A stretch of 30,558 nt of DNA, from the NCBI GenBank assembly GCA_030150045.1, contig JASLGM010000002.1, positions 1-30,558 of the forward strand, in the 5' to 3' direction. Within the stretch, counting starts at the first letter, position 1. The number at the start of each line of letters is the position of its first letter. The DNA comes from Taishania sp. GTDB lineage: Bacteria > Bacteroidota > Bacteroidia > Flavobacteriales_D > Crocinitomicaceae. The position numbers and the translations under genes were made by a program. Shown here in pieces: positions 1 through 9,255 of the stretch. The notes below the pieces were generated by a model. It had not been told where the DNA came from. It made no database searches and saw only the letters and a program-made list of their open reading frames with translations.

Positions 1-72
1 CTTTATGCTTTCCGGAATAAAATCGGCCCTTATGTAGTTTTGCGTAACAAAAACGGCAAACGCAGCGTTAAG

Positions 73-112
73 AAGAACTGTTGTTTGAGTCCGAGGGACG
101 AGTTCAGTTCTT
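73..112. repeat. Nested hairpin
   Basis: Outer arms AAGAACTG (73-80) and CAGTTCTT (105-112) are perfect 8-bp complements. Inside them GTCC (89-92) and GGAC (96-99) pair around a GAG loop. Immediately downstream GCTAA (115-119) can pair with TTAGC (134-138). No T tract follows, so this is not a standard terminator. It may be a transposon end, a structured RNA or a recombination site. Confidence 0.45.
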
Positions 113-153
113 TAGCTAAGAGTCGCTAGTTATTTAGCAAAACGGAGTACAGG

Positions 154-185
154 CCTTGATTTTTTTGTTTCATTTTTCATCAAGG
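154..185. repeat. Hairpin CCTTGAT / ATCAAGG
   Basis: A perfect 7-bp inverted repeat, CCTTGAT at 154-160 and ATCAAGG at 179-185, with an 18-base T-rich loop. On the plus strand it is followed by an A-rich run rather than T, so it would not terminate plus-strand transcription well. It could be a weak terminator for minus-strand transcription or part of the structured element that starts at position 1. Confidence 0.35.
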
Positions 186-335
186 GAAAAAGAAAGATAA
201 GAAATGTACGCCATTCAAATTTCACACATTAACTGAAATAAAAAGCCTTACTTGCAAGTTTTTCACTGGTTTTGATTACTATTTTCATTAAGTGAAACGT
301 ATTTATTTTCATAAAAAATCACTATCTTCAATTTC

Positions 336-437
336 ATGAACACCAACGCACTTACTTGTTTCCAATACCGCCTTGCACTTCCAAATGCAGGTAATGCCAC
401 AGTGCGTGTGGAAGAAAAACTAAGGTTTTCAATTTAA
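336..437 (+). pseudogene. Orphan scrap of an RHS protein tail
   Basis: A 33-codon frame from ATG 336 to TAA 435-437. Its residues QYRLALPNAGNATVRVEEK align in frame with residues about 4095-4113 of the giant RHS protein, which read QYRLSLPNSGNATVRVEQK. At DNA level 359-420 matches 23257-23318 with roughly nine mismatches in 62 bases, so the two share ancestry. The flanks do not match, and the frame ends after a few unrelated codons. This is most simply a decayed leftover of another RHS copy or of a recombination event with the module just before the RHS core end. It is probably not translated into a functional product. Confidence 0.7.
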
Positions 438-474
438 TAATTATCATATGGTGTTTTTATTGATTTTAATATGC

Positions 475-482
475 TATTTTTG
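475..482 (+). promoter_or_regulatory. Probable -7 box of the toxin operon promoter
   Basis: TATTTTTG fits the Bacteroidota sigma-factor -7 consensus TAnnTTTG. It lies 29 bases before the TTG start at 512, leaving a short leader. I see no clean TTG -33 box at the normal spacing, so the promoter may be weak or activator-dependent. It is the only good candidate upstream of the seven-gene operon. Confidence 0.45.
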
Positions 483-511
483 CTTTCATTAAATGAATTT
501 CACACTATCTT

Positions 512-2791
512 TTGAGCTACTATTTTATAAAAATATTACTATCTATTATACTTACTTTTCTTTTAGGTATTACTGTTAGTGCGCAAAAGACAGTTGGTAC
601 ACTGAAATTTGAAGAGTCAAAGATTATTTCAAAATTGAATTCACTTTCTAATTTGGAAGATTTAAGGTCTGCTCTTGATTCAATAAATGGTTTGTCACTA
701 TCCGATAATTTTTTAAACACATTAAAGAACGAAACGCATGGTTTTGTTCAGATGGGTTATTCTTATGGATTGAATACTGTTTATAGAGATTCTAGTAAAA
801 CCATTGGATCCATATTTACTGTTGGTGGTAATGGAAATACACAATTCTTCAAATTACCTATTAAAATATCCTTTAATTATAATTCGTTAAAAGTTCCTTT
901 AGGCACGAATAACTATTTCCGTGTCAGTTATGATAAAGAGAAGTTGATTCGAAATAAAGATCAACTTTTAAATCAACAACTTGATCAGTTAAAATCGTTA
1001 GAAAAAAAGATGTTGAATCATAACGGAGAAATTTTCGAGCTGCAAAGTTATTTAGAGGTTTATCTAGTTTCTTTGAAAGAAAAGTATGAGAATGAGATTA
1101 AGCAAGAAGCTAGTCGTCAGTTGAATTCAAGAAAGGAGAAGATAGAGCATCAACTAGATTCATTAACAAAAAATGTTCAAGATAGTCTTCAGGATAGTTT
1201 AAGACGTTCACGATCTTTTAAAGATTCCTTAAGTATACCTGATTCTATGAATATTCAAGATAAGCTTAACCCTAAAATCGAACGAGCGAGATTAGCAAAA
1301 GAGCGTGTTGAAGGGTATTACAATAAATTCATAGCCATTCGTGAGAAAAGTGAAAAACTTCTTAAAGAAATACAACAAAGAAAAGAACAGTTGAGCGATG
1401 CTCAAAATACGCTTAATACTAAACAGCTTAATGCTAAGCTTCCCAATGGCATCAAAAAAATCGATTGGATGTCAGCGATTAAGAAAGTGGATATTGGCTT
1501 GACTTATCCTTCAACAACCGGTTTATCCAATCAATCAACAGCAGTTAAGGGAATAGGTAGCGAGTGGCAGTTTAGTCAGTTTCACTTAGCATTTTCCTCA
1601 GGATTGACACTTAATAACGTTATGTTAAGTACAAATCAGTTAGATAATGAGCTACTATACAGTCAAAATGTGTTTAATCAGTTCGATTTTCAAAGAGTTG
1701 TTCAGAACGGGATATTGACAACTTTAAAAACAGGTTGGGGAACACCATCAGGAACGCATGTTTTCGTAGGGATGAATCACCTTACCAATACCCGTTTTCC
1801 ACAAACGGAGCAGTCAGTTAAGACTCCAAGTGTGTCTTTAGAGTTAGATGTTCGTTATGTACCAACATTTATGAAAGGCGCAATTTTAGATTTGGTATAT
1901 GGAAAAACCTCAATAAATCGAGCGCGGGATACCTCTGATATTTCTATGCTATCATCTTTATTTTCTAATTATCAATCTAGTAATTACTTAGCGAAGTATT
2001 CGCAATCCATTTCAAAATTAAAATCAACTTTTAGTTTTTCATTTAGACAGATAGAAAAAGGTGTTAATACTAATCTTTATGGTTTATTGCAACCAGGTAA
2101 TCGTCGTTTACAATTCGAGAGTAAGCATAATCTAAAATCTTTTTTAAAATTGGGTACGACCTATAAATGGGAAGAGTCTCTGGGTTCTCCTGTGCAATTA
2201 CGTTTACAAACTGTTGGCGGAAATGTGAGTGGTTCAGTAACAAAGTATATATCTTATCATATTAACGCAAATTATGTTCATAATGAAATTAGGGAACATC
2301 AAGAGTTTAAGAAGGGTAATAATTTCCTATTAGGAGCAGGTATACAAGCATATAATACATGGAGTAATAAGCGAGGTTTACTAGGATTGACATATACTGA
2401 TTTTTTATTAACGGATACAAATCAGTTGATTCGATATTCGCAAGTTGGACTATATAGCTCTTTAGAAGCACCTAAATGGATGGTGAATGCGGGTGTAGAT
2501 TATTTTTATCAAAGTAGTGAATTTGAATATAGTAAAACAATTGTGACTCAGTTGGGAGCTAAGGTGAAAGAAAAAAAATGGGTGTTGGATATGGTCGCAA
2601 AACTTGCCATTGGCCAGCAGCAACCTAGTTTAGGAGGTCACGTTGAACTGAAATGTGAGCTTTTTCGCTTTATGGAACTACACGTTCGTGCAGAACGATT
2701 AGTATTAGGAAGTTTTTATCGCAATTATTATCGTTCTTATTATAATCAATTTCCTTACTTATTAAGTATATCAACAAAATTTAAACTATAG
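512..2791 (+). CDS. Secreted coiled-coil and beta-barrel protein, probable outer-membrane partner of the RHS operon
   Basis: A 759-residue protein with a signal peptide (residues 1-24, cut likely after TVSA before QK). Residues about 139-320 are a charged, Leu/Gln/Glu/Lys-rich coiled coil. The rest is rich in alternating aromatic and polar strands (for example around residues 540-759), as in outer-membrane beta-barrels, ending in STKFKL. I recognise no named family. The start is chosen as TTG 512 because the only in-frame ATG upstream of the mature part is missing and an in-frame stop lies at 494-496; the first internal ATG (residue 81) would remove the signal peptide. An ATG at 493 lies in another frame. 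It is the first gene of the operon, with the next ATG directly after its stop. A role in exporting or anchoring the RHS protein at the outer membrane is inference from context. Confidence 0.75.
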   Translation: MSYYFIKILLSIILTFLLGITVSAQKTVGTLKFEESKIISKLNSLSNLEDLRSALDSINGLSLSDNFLNTLKNETHGFVQMGYSYGLNTVYRDSSKTIGSIFTVGGNGNTQFFKLPIKISFNYNSLKVPLGTNNYFRVSYDKEKLIRNKDQLLNQQLDQLKSLEKKMLNHNGEIFELQSYLEVYLVSLKEKYENEIKQEASRQLNSRKEKIEHQLDSLTKNVQDSLQDSLRRSRSFKDSLSIPDSMNIQDKLNPKIERARLAKERVEGYYNKFIAIREKSEKLLKEIQQRKEQLSDAQNTLNTKQLNAKLPNGIKKIDWMSAIKKVDIGLTYPSTTGLSNQSTAVKGIGSEWQFSQFHLAFSSGLTLNNVMLSTNQLDNELLYSQNVFNQFDFQRVVQNGILTTLKTGWGTPSGTHVFVGMNHLTNTRFPQTEQSVKTPSVSLELDVRYVPTFMKGAILDLVYGKTSINRARDTSDISMLSSLFSNYQSSNYLAKYSQSISKLKSTFSFSFRQIEKGVNTNLYGLLQPGNRRLQFESKHNLKSFLKLGTTYKWEESLGSPVQLRLQTVGGNVSGSVTKYISYHINANYVHNEIREHQEFKKGNNFLLGAGIQAYNTWSNKRGLLGLTYTDFLLTDTNQLIRYSQVGLYSSLEAPKWMVNAGVDYFYQSSEFEYSKTIVTQLGAKVKEKKWVLDMVAKLAIGQQQPSLGGHVELKCELFRFMELHVRAERLVLGSFYRNYYRSYYNQFPYLLSISTKFKL

Positions 2792-3511
2792 ATGAAGCAG
2801 TTAATTTTAATGTTGTTTATTAATTTTTTTGTACAAGCTACACTATGTGCACAAGAATTAATTTCTCTAATTACCCCTCATGATAGGGATACAATTGAGA
2901 CTTTTTATCCAGTTTTGTCATGGAGTTATTTCAATATTGGACAAGATCGAGATCAAGAACGGTATGTGTTGACATTGGTTCAAATTCAAGAGGATCAAAG
3001 TGCTAATGCTGCAGTACAAGTAAATCATCCAATGATTCGTATCGATGGGATTCAAGGTTTCCAATATATGTATCCATTTGATGCGCCTCAGTTAAAGATT
3101 AATCAACGATATGGGTGGAGAGTTCAGCGTGTACTTAATGGGATTGTTATCAACGAGTCAGAAGCGTGGGAGTTTATCATTATTAAAAAAGTAAAGGTTC
3201 CAAATAAGTATGTTAAGTTATTAATTACGCCACAGAACGGAGTTCACAATGTTGTTGGTGAAGGTTTTTACTTTCGGGTTCAATCTAAGTACGGCCAAGA
3301 GAATTTGAAAATATTTTTAGAGCGAGAGAATGGAGAAAGAGTTTCCCATCAGTTAGGTGAGGATACTAAATTGATGACAGAATATGAGTTAACTAAGACA
3401 TCAGAAGATTGTTACTATTTGAAGACGATCAATTTAGCAACAGGCATTTATATTGTTAAAGCAGTTGATATTAAAGGGAATAACTATTTCTCAAAATTTA
3501 AAGTGAATTAA
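2792..3511 (+). CDS. Small secreted Fn3-like protein of the RHS operon
   Basis: A 239-residue protein with a signal peptide (residues 1-20, cleavage likely at LCA-QE). Residues about 27-130 begin with a PVLSW motif and continue through a YGWRVQ strand to a WEFII strand, a pattern typical of fibronectin-III-like or surface beta-sandwich domains. A second beta-rich part follows (about 140-239) and resembles a short Ig-like domain. The ATG follows the previous TAG without a gap, so translation is probably coupled. No catalytic motif is visible. It is likely a periplasmic or surface adaptor of the barrel protein before it and the shell protein after it; that role is inferred only from position. 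Confidence 0.65.
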   Translation: MKQLILMLFINFFVQATLCAQELISLITPHDRDTIETFYPVLSWSYFNIGQDRDQERYVLTLVQIQEDQSANAAVQVNHPMIRIDGIQGFQYMYPFDAPQLKINQRYGWRVQRVLNGIVINESEAWEFIIIKKVKVPNKYVKLLITPQNGVHNVVGEGFYFRVQSKYGQENLKIFLERENGERVSHQLGEDTKLMTEYELTKTSEDCYYLKTINLATGIYIVKAVDIKGNNYFSKFKVN

Positions 3512-3530
3512 AAACCATTAAATACACGAT

Positions 3531-6500
3531 ATGAAGCCATTAGATAGAGGGATGACATTCAGTGTTTATACCTTGACTTTTATTTTATTTGTACAATCTA
3601 TTTTCCCATATTATTTATATGCAACTCCTTATTTTATAGGAGTGAAGCAAAAAAACAATTTGTTTATCAATACGTTAATTGGAGAAATACCGGAACGACG
3701 AACTGCTCAACAAGAGTTTTTGAATTTACAGGATAATGTGAAGAAGGATGTTGTAGAAGAGTTCTCTTCTTTTCCAATTTCATTATCTATTCCAGGAGGT
3801 CCAGATCAGCCAGAGGTTCAGAGTTTTACACCTATGACAACGGATGGTATGGTTGATCCTTTTACAGGAGATTTTTCCTATAATATTCCATTGATGGATG
3901 TGGATGGATACCCAATAAATATTGGATATAATGCTGGTATTGGAATGGATCAAGAAGCAACTTGGGTTGGATTGGGATGGAATCTCAATCCGGGAGTGAT
4001 AAATCGTTCAATGCGAGGCATCCCAGATGATTTTAACGGTAGTGATCAGATAGTTGAACAAAAGAATCAAAAAGTAAATAAAACTGTTGGTGTTAGTGTT
4101 GGTGCTGATATTGAAATTTTTGCATTTGATGCTTTAGGAAAGTTTACTAAAAAGAAAATTCCCAACTCTGAAAAAACTGGAGGTCTTACCATGAGTGCTT
4201 CGTTAGGTGTGACTTATAACAATTACACGGGCTATAGCTCTGAAGTATCATTGGGTCCCTCTTTTAGTATTGGAAAAAATGCTGGATTAGACGTAGGCAT
4301 GCAATTTTCAAGTTCTACTCAGGGAGGAGCCAGTATCGGAGGGAATTTAGGGTTGAAAGCGAAAGATGGGGATGTGACCTCTAAATTATCCATTGGTAGT
4401 AGTTTTAATTCGCGACAAGGTTTACAACAATTATCTATTAATTTCAGTCAAAACAAATCACTATCTAAGACTCGTACCGCAGGTTCAGGAAGCGATAAGA
4501 AAACGGGAAAAGCGGATGGCGGGATAGGAGGTGGTTTTGGTTCCACATTCAATTTTGGAATGTCCACTCATGTTCCTCAGTTAAGATACGAGACCACATC
4601 TACTTCATTCACAGCAAGATTTAAGTTAGGTCCTGATGCAGTTGGAACAGATTACTCTGTTACTTTTAATGGTTTTTTTATGGAGTCTCATTTAAAGAAT
4701 AAGGTTAAATCTACACCAGCATTTGGGTATATGAATTTAGGTTTAGGACAGGGGAATTCTTATGGACTATTAGACTACAATCGGGAGAATGATGGTGTTT
4801 TTACCATAAATACACCCGCGTTACCTGTAACACACTTAACCTACGATATTTATTCTATTTCAGGACATGGTATCGGAGGGAGTTATCGGATGGATCGCAA
4901 GGATATTGGGCATGTTTTTGATCCAAAAGTGAAGAATGGTTCAAAAGCATTTTCATTAGGAGCAGAGGCTAATTTAGGAGCAACTGCAAAAGGAGGCGTT
5001 GACGTGGGTGCGACTTTTACCTCTTCTTATTCTTCGGACTGGGATAAAGATAATAGTGCTTCTCAGATACTTAAATATAGTACAAGTATTCCTCAGTTTC
5101 GAGATGCGAGTGAGTTATCTTACGATCGGTCAGGAGTAGAGTATGAAAATATAGGGGGAGATAAACCGGTTAGATTTCAATTGAATACGGAACGTTCCTT
5201 AACCGCTGTTTTGGTAGATGGTAAAGGTTTTTCAAAATCCTTATCAAATAACAATAAGAGTTTATATTTTCAATCAAATCAAGTTCTCTTTCCTTACTCG
5301 ATATTAGAGATTAAAAGAGGAGTAGGATATGGTTCGTTACATGATTTGTCTTACGCAAGAACAAGTTCGGCTTATGACCATCATATTGGAGCATTTACCG
5401 TGACTAAGACAGATGGTATGCGTTATTATTATGGATTGCCTGCCTTTTCTTACTATCAAGAGAATGTAAGTTTTGCTGTAGGAAAAGAGTTTGAATCTTC
5501 ATCTGTTTCTACTCCGAATGCAGTTACGGGGTTGGTTGCTTATAGTGATACAGACGCTTCACTAAATAACAGTAAAGGAATCGATCATTATTATAGTTCT
5601 CAACGTACACCAGCTTATGTACACACTTATATGCTTACATCAGTTTTGAGTCCCAATTATGTAGATACGGATGGAGTGCCTGGACCTTCTGTAAATGATA
5701 TAGGTGATTTCATATTATTTAATTATAAAAAGATTGATCGGTATAAGTGGCGGAATCCAGTTAATTTAAAAGAAGCGAGTTATGATGCAGGTCTAAATAC
5801 AGATGTTTCCGATGATAAAGCAAGTTTTATTCATGGGGAAAAAGAGTTGTACTATGTGGAGCTTATTTCGACTAAAAATCATGTGGTTAAGTTTTTCATG
5901 AGTAATAGACAGGATGCTTTGTCTGTTAATGGGGCTAATGGAGGATTGAATCTTGCTACAACCTCTCGAATGCAAGTTTTGGATAGTATAAAGCTTTATT
6001 CACGTCCAGAATATATTTTAAATGGACAGGATGCTGTAGCGCTAAAAACGGTTCATTTTAAATATGATTATTCCCTGTGTGGAAATTATCCGGGAACGAG
6101 TAATTCAAATCAGCAAACTCAACCAGGAAATGGTAAATTGACTTTAAAAGAGATTTATTTTACATATCAGAAGTCGAAAAAAGGAACTAAAAGTCGGTAT
6201 AAGTTTCAATATGGGTATAATCCAGATTATAATTCAAAAAATGTAGATCGATGGGGTACCTATAAGGCTAACCCAACGAATATAACGAATGATTTGAAGA
6301 CAAGTGCCCTTCGAAATAGTGATTTCCCTTATGTAGGCTCAAATCAAGAACAGTCTGACTTAGCAGCATCAGCCTGGAATCTGTCGACAATTTATACACC
6401 TTCAGGAGGACGGATAGTAGTTCAGTATGAGGCGGATGATTATGCTTATGTACAACATAAACGGGCAAATCAAATGTTTTTGATTTCTGGTGTTTCTGGT

Positions 6501-9242
6501 CAAGATGCAGGTGCAGACGGAGTCGTTTCGATAAGTGATAATGCGGTAGAAAATAGGGCAATTAGATTTACCCTATTACCGAATACAGAATTAAGCGATT
6601 ATGTTAGAGTTGGAGATATTATTTATTTCCGAGTAGCTTTATCTATGGATAAGCATAAAAACTCTTTTGACTATGTTCCTGGTTATGCAGAAGTCGAAGA
6701 TGTATATTTAGAGAATGGACAAGGAGTTATTCATCTTAAACCAGGTAAAATGAAAGATTCTCAAGGGAGTAAATATAACCCTATGGCTATTTCAGGAGTT
6801 CAGTTTGCCCGTAATTATCTATCTCGATTGATTCCCCCAACCTCAGGTTCAGGTGCTTTGCCGGAAGGGGAGCTTGCCGTGTTAAAATCTTTGGGGGCTG
6901 CTTTTGTGAATTTCAGGGAATTATTTACAGGACCTAATATGCCTTTATGGCGAGATGGTATTGGAGCAAATATATTATTGAATAAAAGTTGGATTCGATT
7001 ACAAAACCCCAATTATCGAAAGTTAGGAGGAGGACATAGAGTTAAACAAATTTTAACTTATGATAATTGGAATGAAATGGCTCCTGAGGGTGTACAAAGT
7101 TATTATGGACAAACTTATACTTATTCTAATGAAGGGCGATCAACTGGGGTTGCTGCATATGAACCACAGTTAGGAGGAGAAGAAAATGTTTGGCGTCAAT
7201 ATGTTGCAAATGATATTAAATTGACTTGGGCACCAGACTCAAGAAATTATATGGAGACTCCATTTGGGGAACAAATGTTTCCATCTCCCAATGTAGGTTA
7301 CAGTAAAGTAACTGTAAAAGGCATTCAACGTGAAGGCGTTTCTATAACAGGAGTAGGATATACTGTAAATGAATTTTATACAACAAAGGATTTTCCGACA
7401 ATAGTTAAATATACTGGGGTTGAAAATCGAAATTATAAGAGTAGTAAGAATTTGATGTTGGTGACACGGTCAGTAGATAGACTTGCTTTGAGTCAGGGAT
7501 TTGTTATTGAAAACAATGACATGAATGGTAAGCCTAAGTCAATAAAAGTTTTTGGTGAAGGTCAAGATGCTTTCTTGTCTTCTGTTGAATATAAATATCA
7601 AACGGAAGGAATTACTGTAGATGGTTCGAATGCCTATAAGCTTAATAATGACGTTTCAGTTATTGAGAAAAATGGTTTGGTTAATCGTGCAACAATAGGG
7701 CGTTCTTATGAGGCAGTTTCTGATTTCAGGGAGTCAAATTCAGAAATGGAAGGAGGAAATATAGCATTCAATTTAAACTATACGCTTCCCTTTGTAATTG
7801 TACCTATGATAACAGGAGGAAATGTTTCGTCTTCGAATACAGAATTTAGGAGTGCGACTTTTACTAAAACGATTGAACGGAAAGGAATTTTACACCAAAC
7901 TGTTGCTGTTGATAATCAATCGAAAATTGTAACAAATAATTTAGCTTACGATGCGGCAACGGGAGAAGTATTATTAACATCTGTCAATAATGCTTTCGGC
8001 GATACGGTTTATAATTTCACCTATCCTGCGCATTGGATCTATGATGGAATGGGTCAATCCTCAAAGAATTTAGGTTATGAAAGCAGGCGAACTCATCATT
8101 TTGTTGATGGTTATACGTCCACGTTAACTAATTCTCAATTTGTTCCTGGCGATGAAGTTATTTATTCACATGATATGGATTCTTATGGAAAAGCGTGGGT
8201 TGTAGAAGCTACAAGTCAAGGGATAAAGTTGATTAATGCTTATTCAGAATCTTTAGTAGGAGTATTGAATTATATCAAAATAATCCGATCAGGTCGACGG
8301 AATTTACAATCAACACCTGTTGGGACAGTTACCTTATCAAAAAATCCATTAAGATCTTTGTCTGGAAATGTTTTTGAAGGGGTTTTAAGTGCTCAGGCAA
8401 TTCAATACGATATGGATTGGAAGATGTTTTGTTCTTGTAATTCAGGAAGGAGTTATCTTAATCCGTATAAAGAGGGTCTTAAAGGCAATTGGTTTCCTAC
8501 GAGTACTTATACCTATTTAAGTAATCGTACACAAGAATATGAGAATGAGAACACGAATATTCGTCAGGATGGAGTATTTGAGACTTACAATCCGATGTTT
8601 AAATTGGAAAACGGGAAGTGGATTTTTGATAAGCGAAATTGGACCTTTACTTCTCAAGTGACCGAGTTTAGTCCTGGAGGGCAACCTATGGAGACGAAAG
8701 ATGCATTGAGTAGGTATTCAACGACTCAGTTAGGTTATAATCAAACGACTCAAGTAGCAATAGGAGTGAATACTCAGAAGCGACAAATGGGTGTAACGAA
8801 TTTTGAGGATTATGTATTTAACAACTGTCCGGATAAGTTTATAAAATGGAAAAGGAATGGTTCTGAGATTGATGTTAGTGATTTATCGCAGGGAATATCC
8901 CATACAGGAAAATATAGTCTGAAGGTAAGTGCTGGTGCACCAGTCATTTTTTCAGATACTATTTCGTTGGTTTGTGAACCAGAGACATTGTGCGATTTTT
9001 CCTCTTTTATAATTGGTACAGGCGGCGACACTAAAATTACAGTGCCTTATTCTGCTAAAGTAGCAGTTTCGTATGAAATCATTTCAGGTATCCCAATCCC
9101 CGAATTACTTGAGTCGACTGATGGGATAACATTAAGTTTCCGATCTGGCTCAGTTCACCTAAATGATCCACGTCATTTCAAGGTTAGTGTTCAATTATTG
9201 GATGAGACTGGATGTTTTACAACAATATTAATAGAAATTTAA
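3531..9242 (+). CDS. Giant secreted SpvB-like shell protein
   Basis: A 1903-residue protein with a hydrophobic N-terminal signal (about residues 12-33). Residues about 109-170 carry the motifs DPFTGDFSYNIPL and WVGLGWNLNPGVINRS, which resemble the start of the SpvB/TcaC-type B components of Tc toxins, where this strand-rich region begins the toxin-holding shell. Residues about 180-510 are glycine-rich alternating strands, reminiscent of a beta-barrel. The remainder is a long series of beta-strand segments without enzyme motifs. The C-terminus holds a short Ig-like or jelly-roll part with cysteines and no obvious type IX sorting signal. In related Bacteroidota loci, as I recall them, this protein continues into the domain encoded here by the next gene, so the pair may be a split version. 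It probably forms part of a cocoon or surface scaffold together with the RHS protein. Confidence 0.7.
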   Translation: MKPLDRGMTFSVYTLTFILFVQSIFPYYLYATPYFIGVKQKNNLFINTLIGEIPERRTAQQEFLNLQDNVKKDVVEEFSSFPISLSIPGGPDQPEVQSFTPMTTDGMVDPFTGDFSYNIPLMDVDGYPINIGYNAGIGMDQEATWVGLGWNLNPGVINRSMRGIPDDFNGSDQIVEQKNQKVNKTVGVSVGADIEIFAFDALGKFTKKKIPNSEKTGGLTMSASLGVTYNNYTGYSSEVSLGPSFSIGKNAGLDVGMQFSSSTQGGASIGGNLGLKAKDGDVTSKLSIGSSFNSRQGLQQLSINFSQNKSLSKTRTAGSGSDKKTGKADGGIGGGFGSTFNFGMSTHVPQLRYETTSTSFTARFKLGPDAVGTDYSVTFNGFFMESHLKNKVKSTPAFGYMNLGLGQGNSYGLLDYNRENDGVFTINTPALPVTHLTYDIYSISGHGIGGSYRMDRKDIGHVFDPKVKNGSKAFSLGAEANLGATAKGGVDVGATFTSSYSSDWDKDNSASQILKYSTSIPQFRDASELSYDRSGVEYENIGGDKPVRFQLNTERSLTAVLVDGKGFSKSLSNNNKSLYFQSNQVLFPYSILEIKRGVGYGSLHDLSYARTSSAYDHHIGAFTVTKTDGMRYYYGLPAFSYYQENVSFAVGKEFESSSVSTPNAVTGLVAYSDTDASLNNSKGIDHYYSSQRTPAYVHTYMLTSVLSPNYVDTDGVPGPSVNDIGDFILFNYKKIDRYKWRNPVNLKEASYDAGLNTDVSDDKASFIHGEKELYYVELISTKNHVVKFFMSNRQDALSVNGANGGLNLATTSRMQVLDSIKLYSRPEYILNGQDAVALKTVHFKYDYSLCGNYPGTSNSNQQTQPGNGKLTLKEIYFTYQKSKKGTKSRYKFQYGYNPDYNSKNVDRWGTYKANPTNITNDLKTSALRNSDFPYVGSNQEQSDLAASAWNLSTIYTPSGGRIVVQYEADDYAYVQHKRANQMFLISGVSGQDAGADGVVSISDNAVENRAIRFTLLPNTELSDYVRVGDIIYFRVALSMDKHKNSFDYVPGYAEVEDVYLENGQGVIHLKPGKMKDSQGSKYNPMAISGVQFARNYLSRLIPPTSGSGALPEGELAVLKSLGAAFVNFRELFTGPNMPLWRDGIGANILLNKSWIRLQNPNYRKLGGGHRVKQILTYDNWNEMAPEGVQSYYGQTYTYSNEGRSTGVAAYEPQLGGEENVWRQYVANDIKLTWAPDSRNYMETPFGEQMFPSPNVGYSKVTVKGIQREGVSITGVGYTVNEFYTTKDFPTIVKYTGVENRNYKSSKNLMLVTRSVDRLALSQGFVIENNDMNGKPKSIKVFGEGQDAFLSSVEYKYQTEGITVDGSNAYKLNNDVSVIEKNGLVNRATIGRSYEAVSDFRESNSEMEGGNIAFNLNYTLPFVIVPMITGGNVSSSNTEFRSATFTKTIERKGILHQTVAVDNQSKIVTNNLAYDAATGEVLLTSVNNAFGDTVYNFTYPAHWIYDGMGQSSKNLGYESRRTHHFVDGYTSTLTNSQFVPGDEVIYSHDMDSYGKAWVVEATSQGIKLINAYSESLVGVLNYIKIIRSGRRNLQSTPVGTVTLSKNPLRSLSGNVFEGVLSAQAIQYDMDWKMFCSCNSGRSYLNPYKEGLKGNWFPTSTYTYLSNRTQEYENENTNIRQDGVFETYNPMFKLENGKWIFDKRNWTFTSQVTEFSPGGQPMETKDALSRYSTTQLGYNQTTQVAIGVNTQKRQMGVTNFEDYVFNNCPDKFIKWKRNGSEIDVSDLSQGISHTGKYSLKVSAGAPVIFSDTISLVCEPETLCDFSSFIIGTGGDTKITVPYSAKVAVSYEIISGIPIPELLESTDGITLSFRSGSVHLNDPRHFKVSVQLLDETGCFTTILIEI

Positions 9243-9255
9243 AATAACTAAGAAA

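Larger units (their letters stand above)
1..335. other. Gene-free left edge with hairpin-rich sequence
   Basis: No credible gene is visible here on either strand. Positions 1-185 contain several inverted repeats (listed separately), and the minus strand has a short open stretch from about 122 down to 33 with no good start. Positions 186-335 are plain AT-rich DNA. Around 283-297 there is a TTTCA-N5-TGAAA inverted repeat, and a related TTCAT/ATGAA repeat follows at about 485-497 just before the operon; these could be a paired operator, but this is weak. I have an impression that the 1-150 sequence resembles repeats near integrase-type elements in other Bacteroidota. I cannot verify this. Confidence 0.5.

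Noticed and set aside
9100..9242. Type IX secretion sorting domain at the end of the shell protein
   Set aside because: The C-terminus is a short Ig-like segment without the usual gliding/sorting signature near the last 20 residues.
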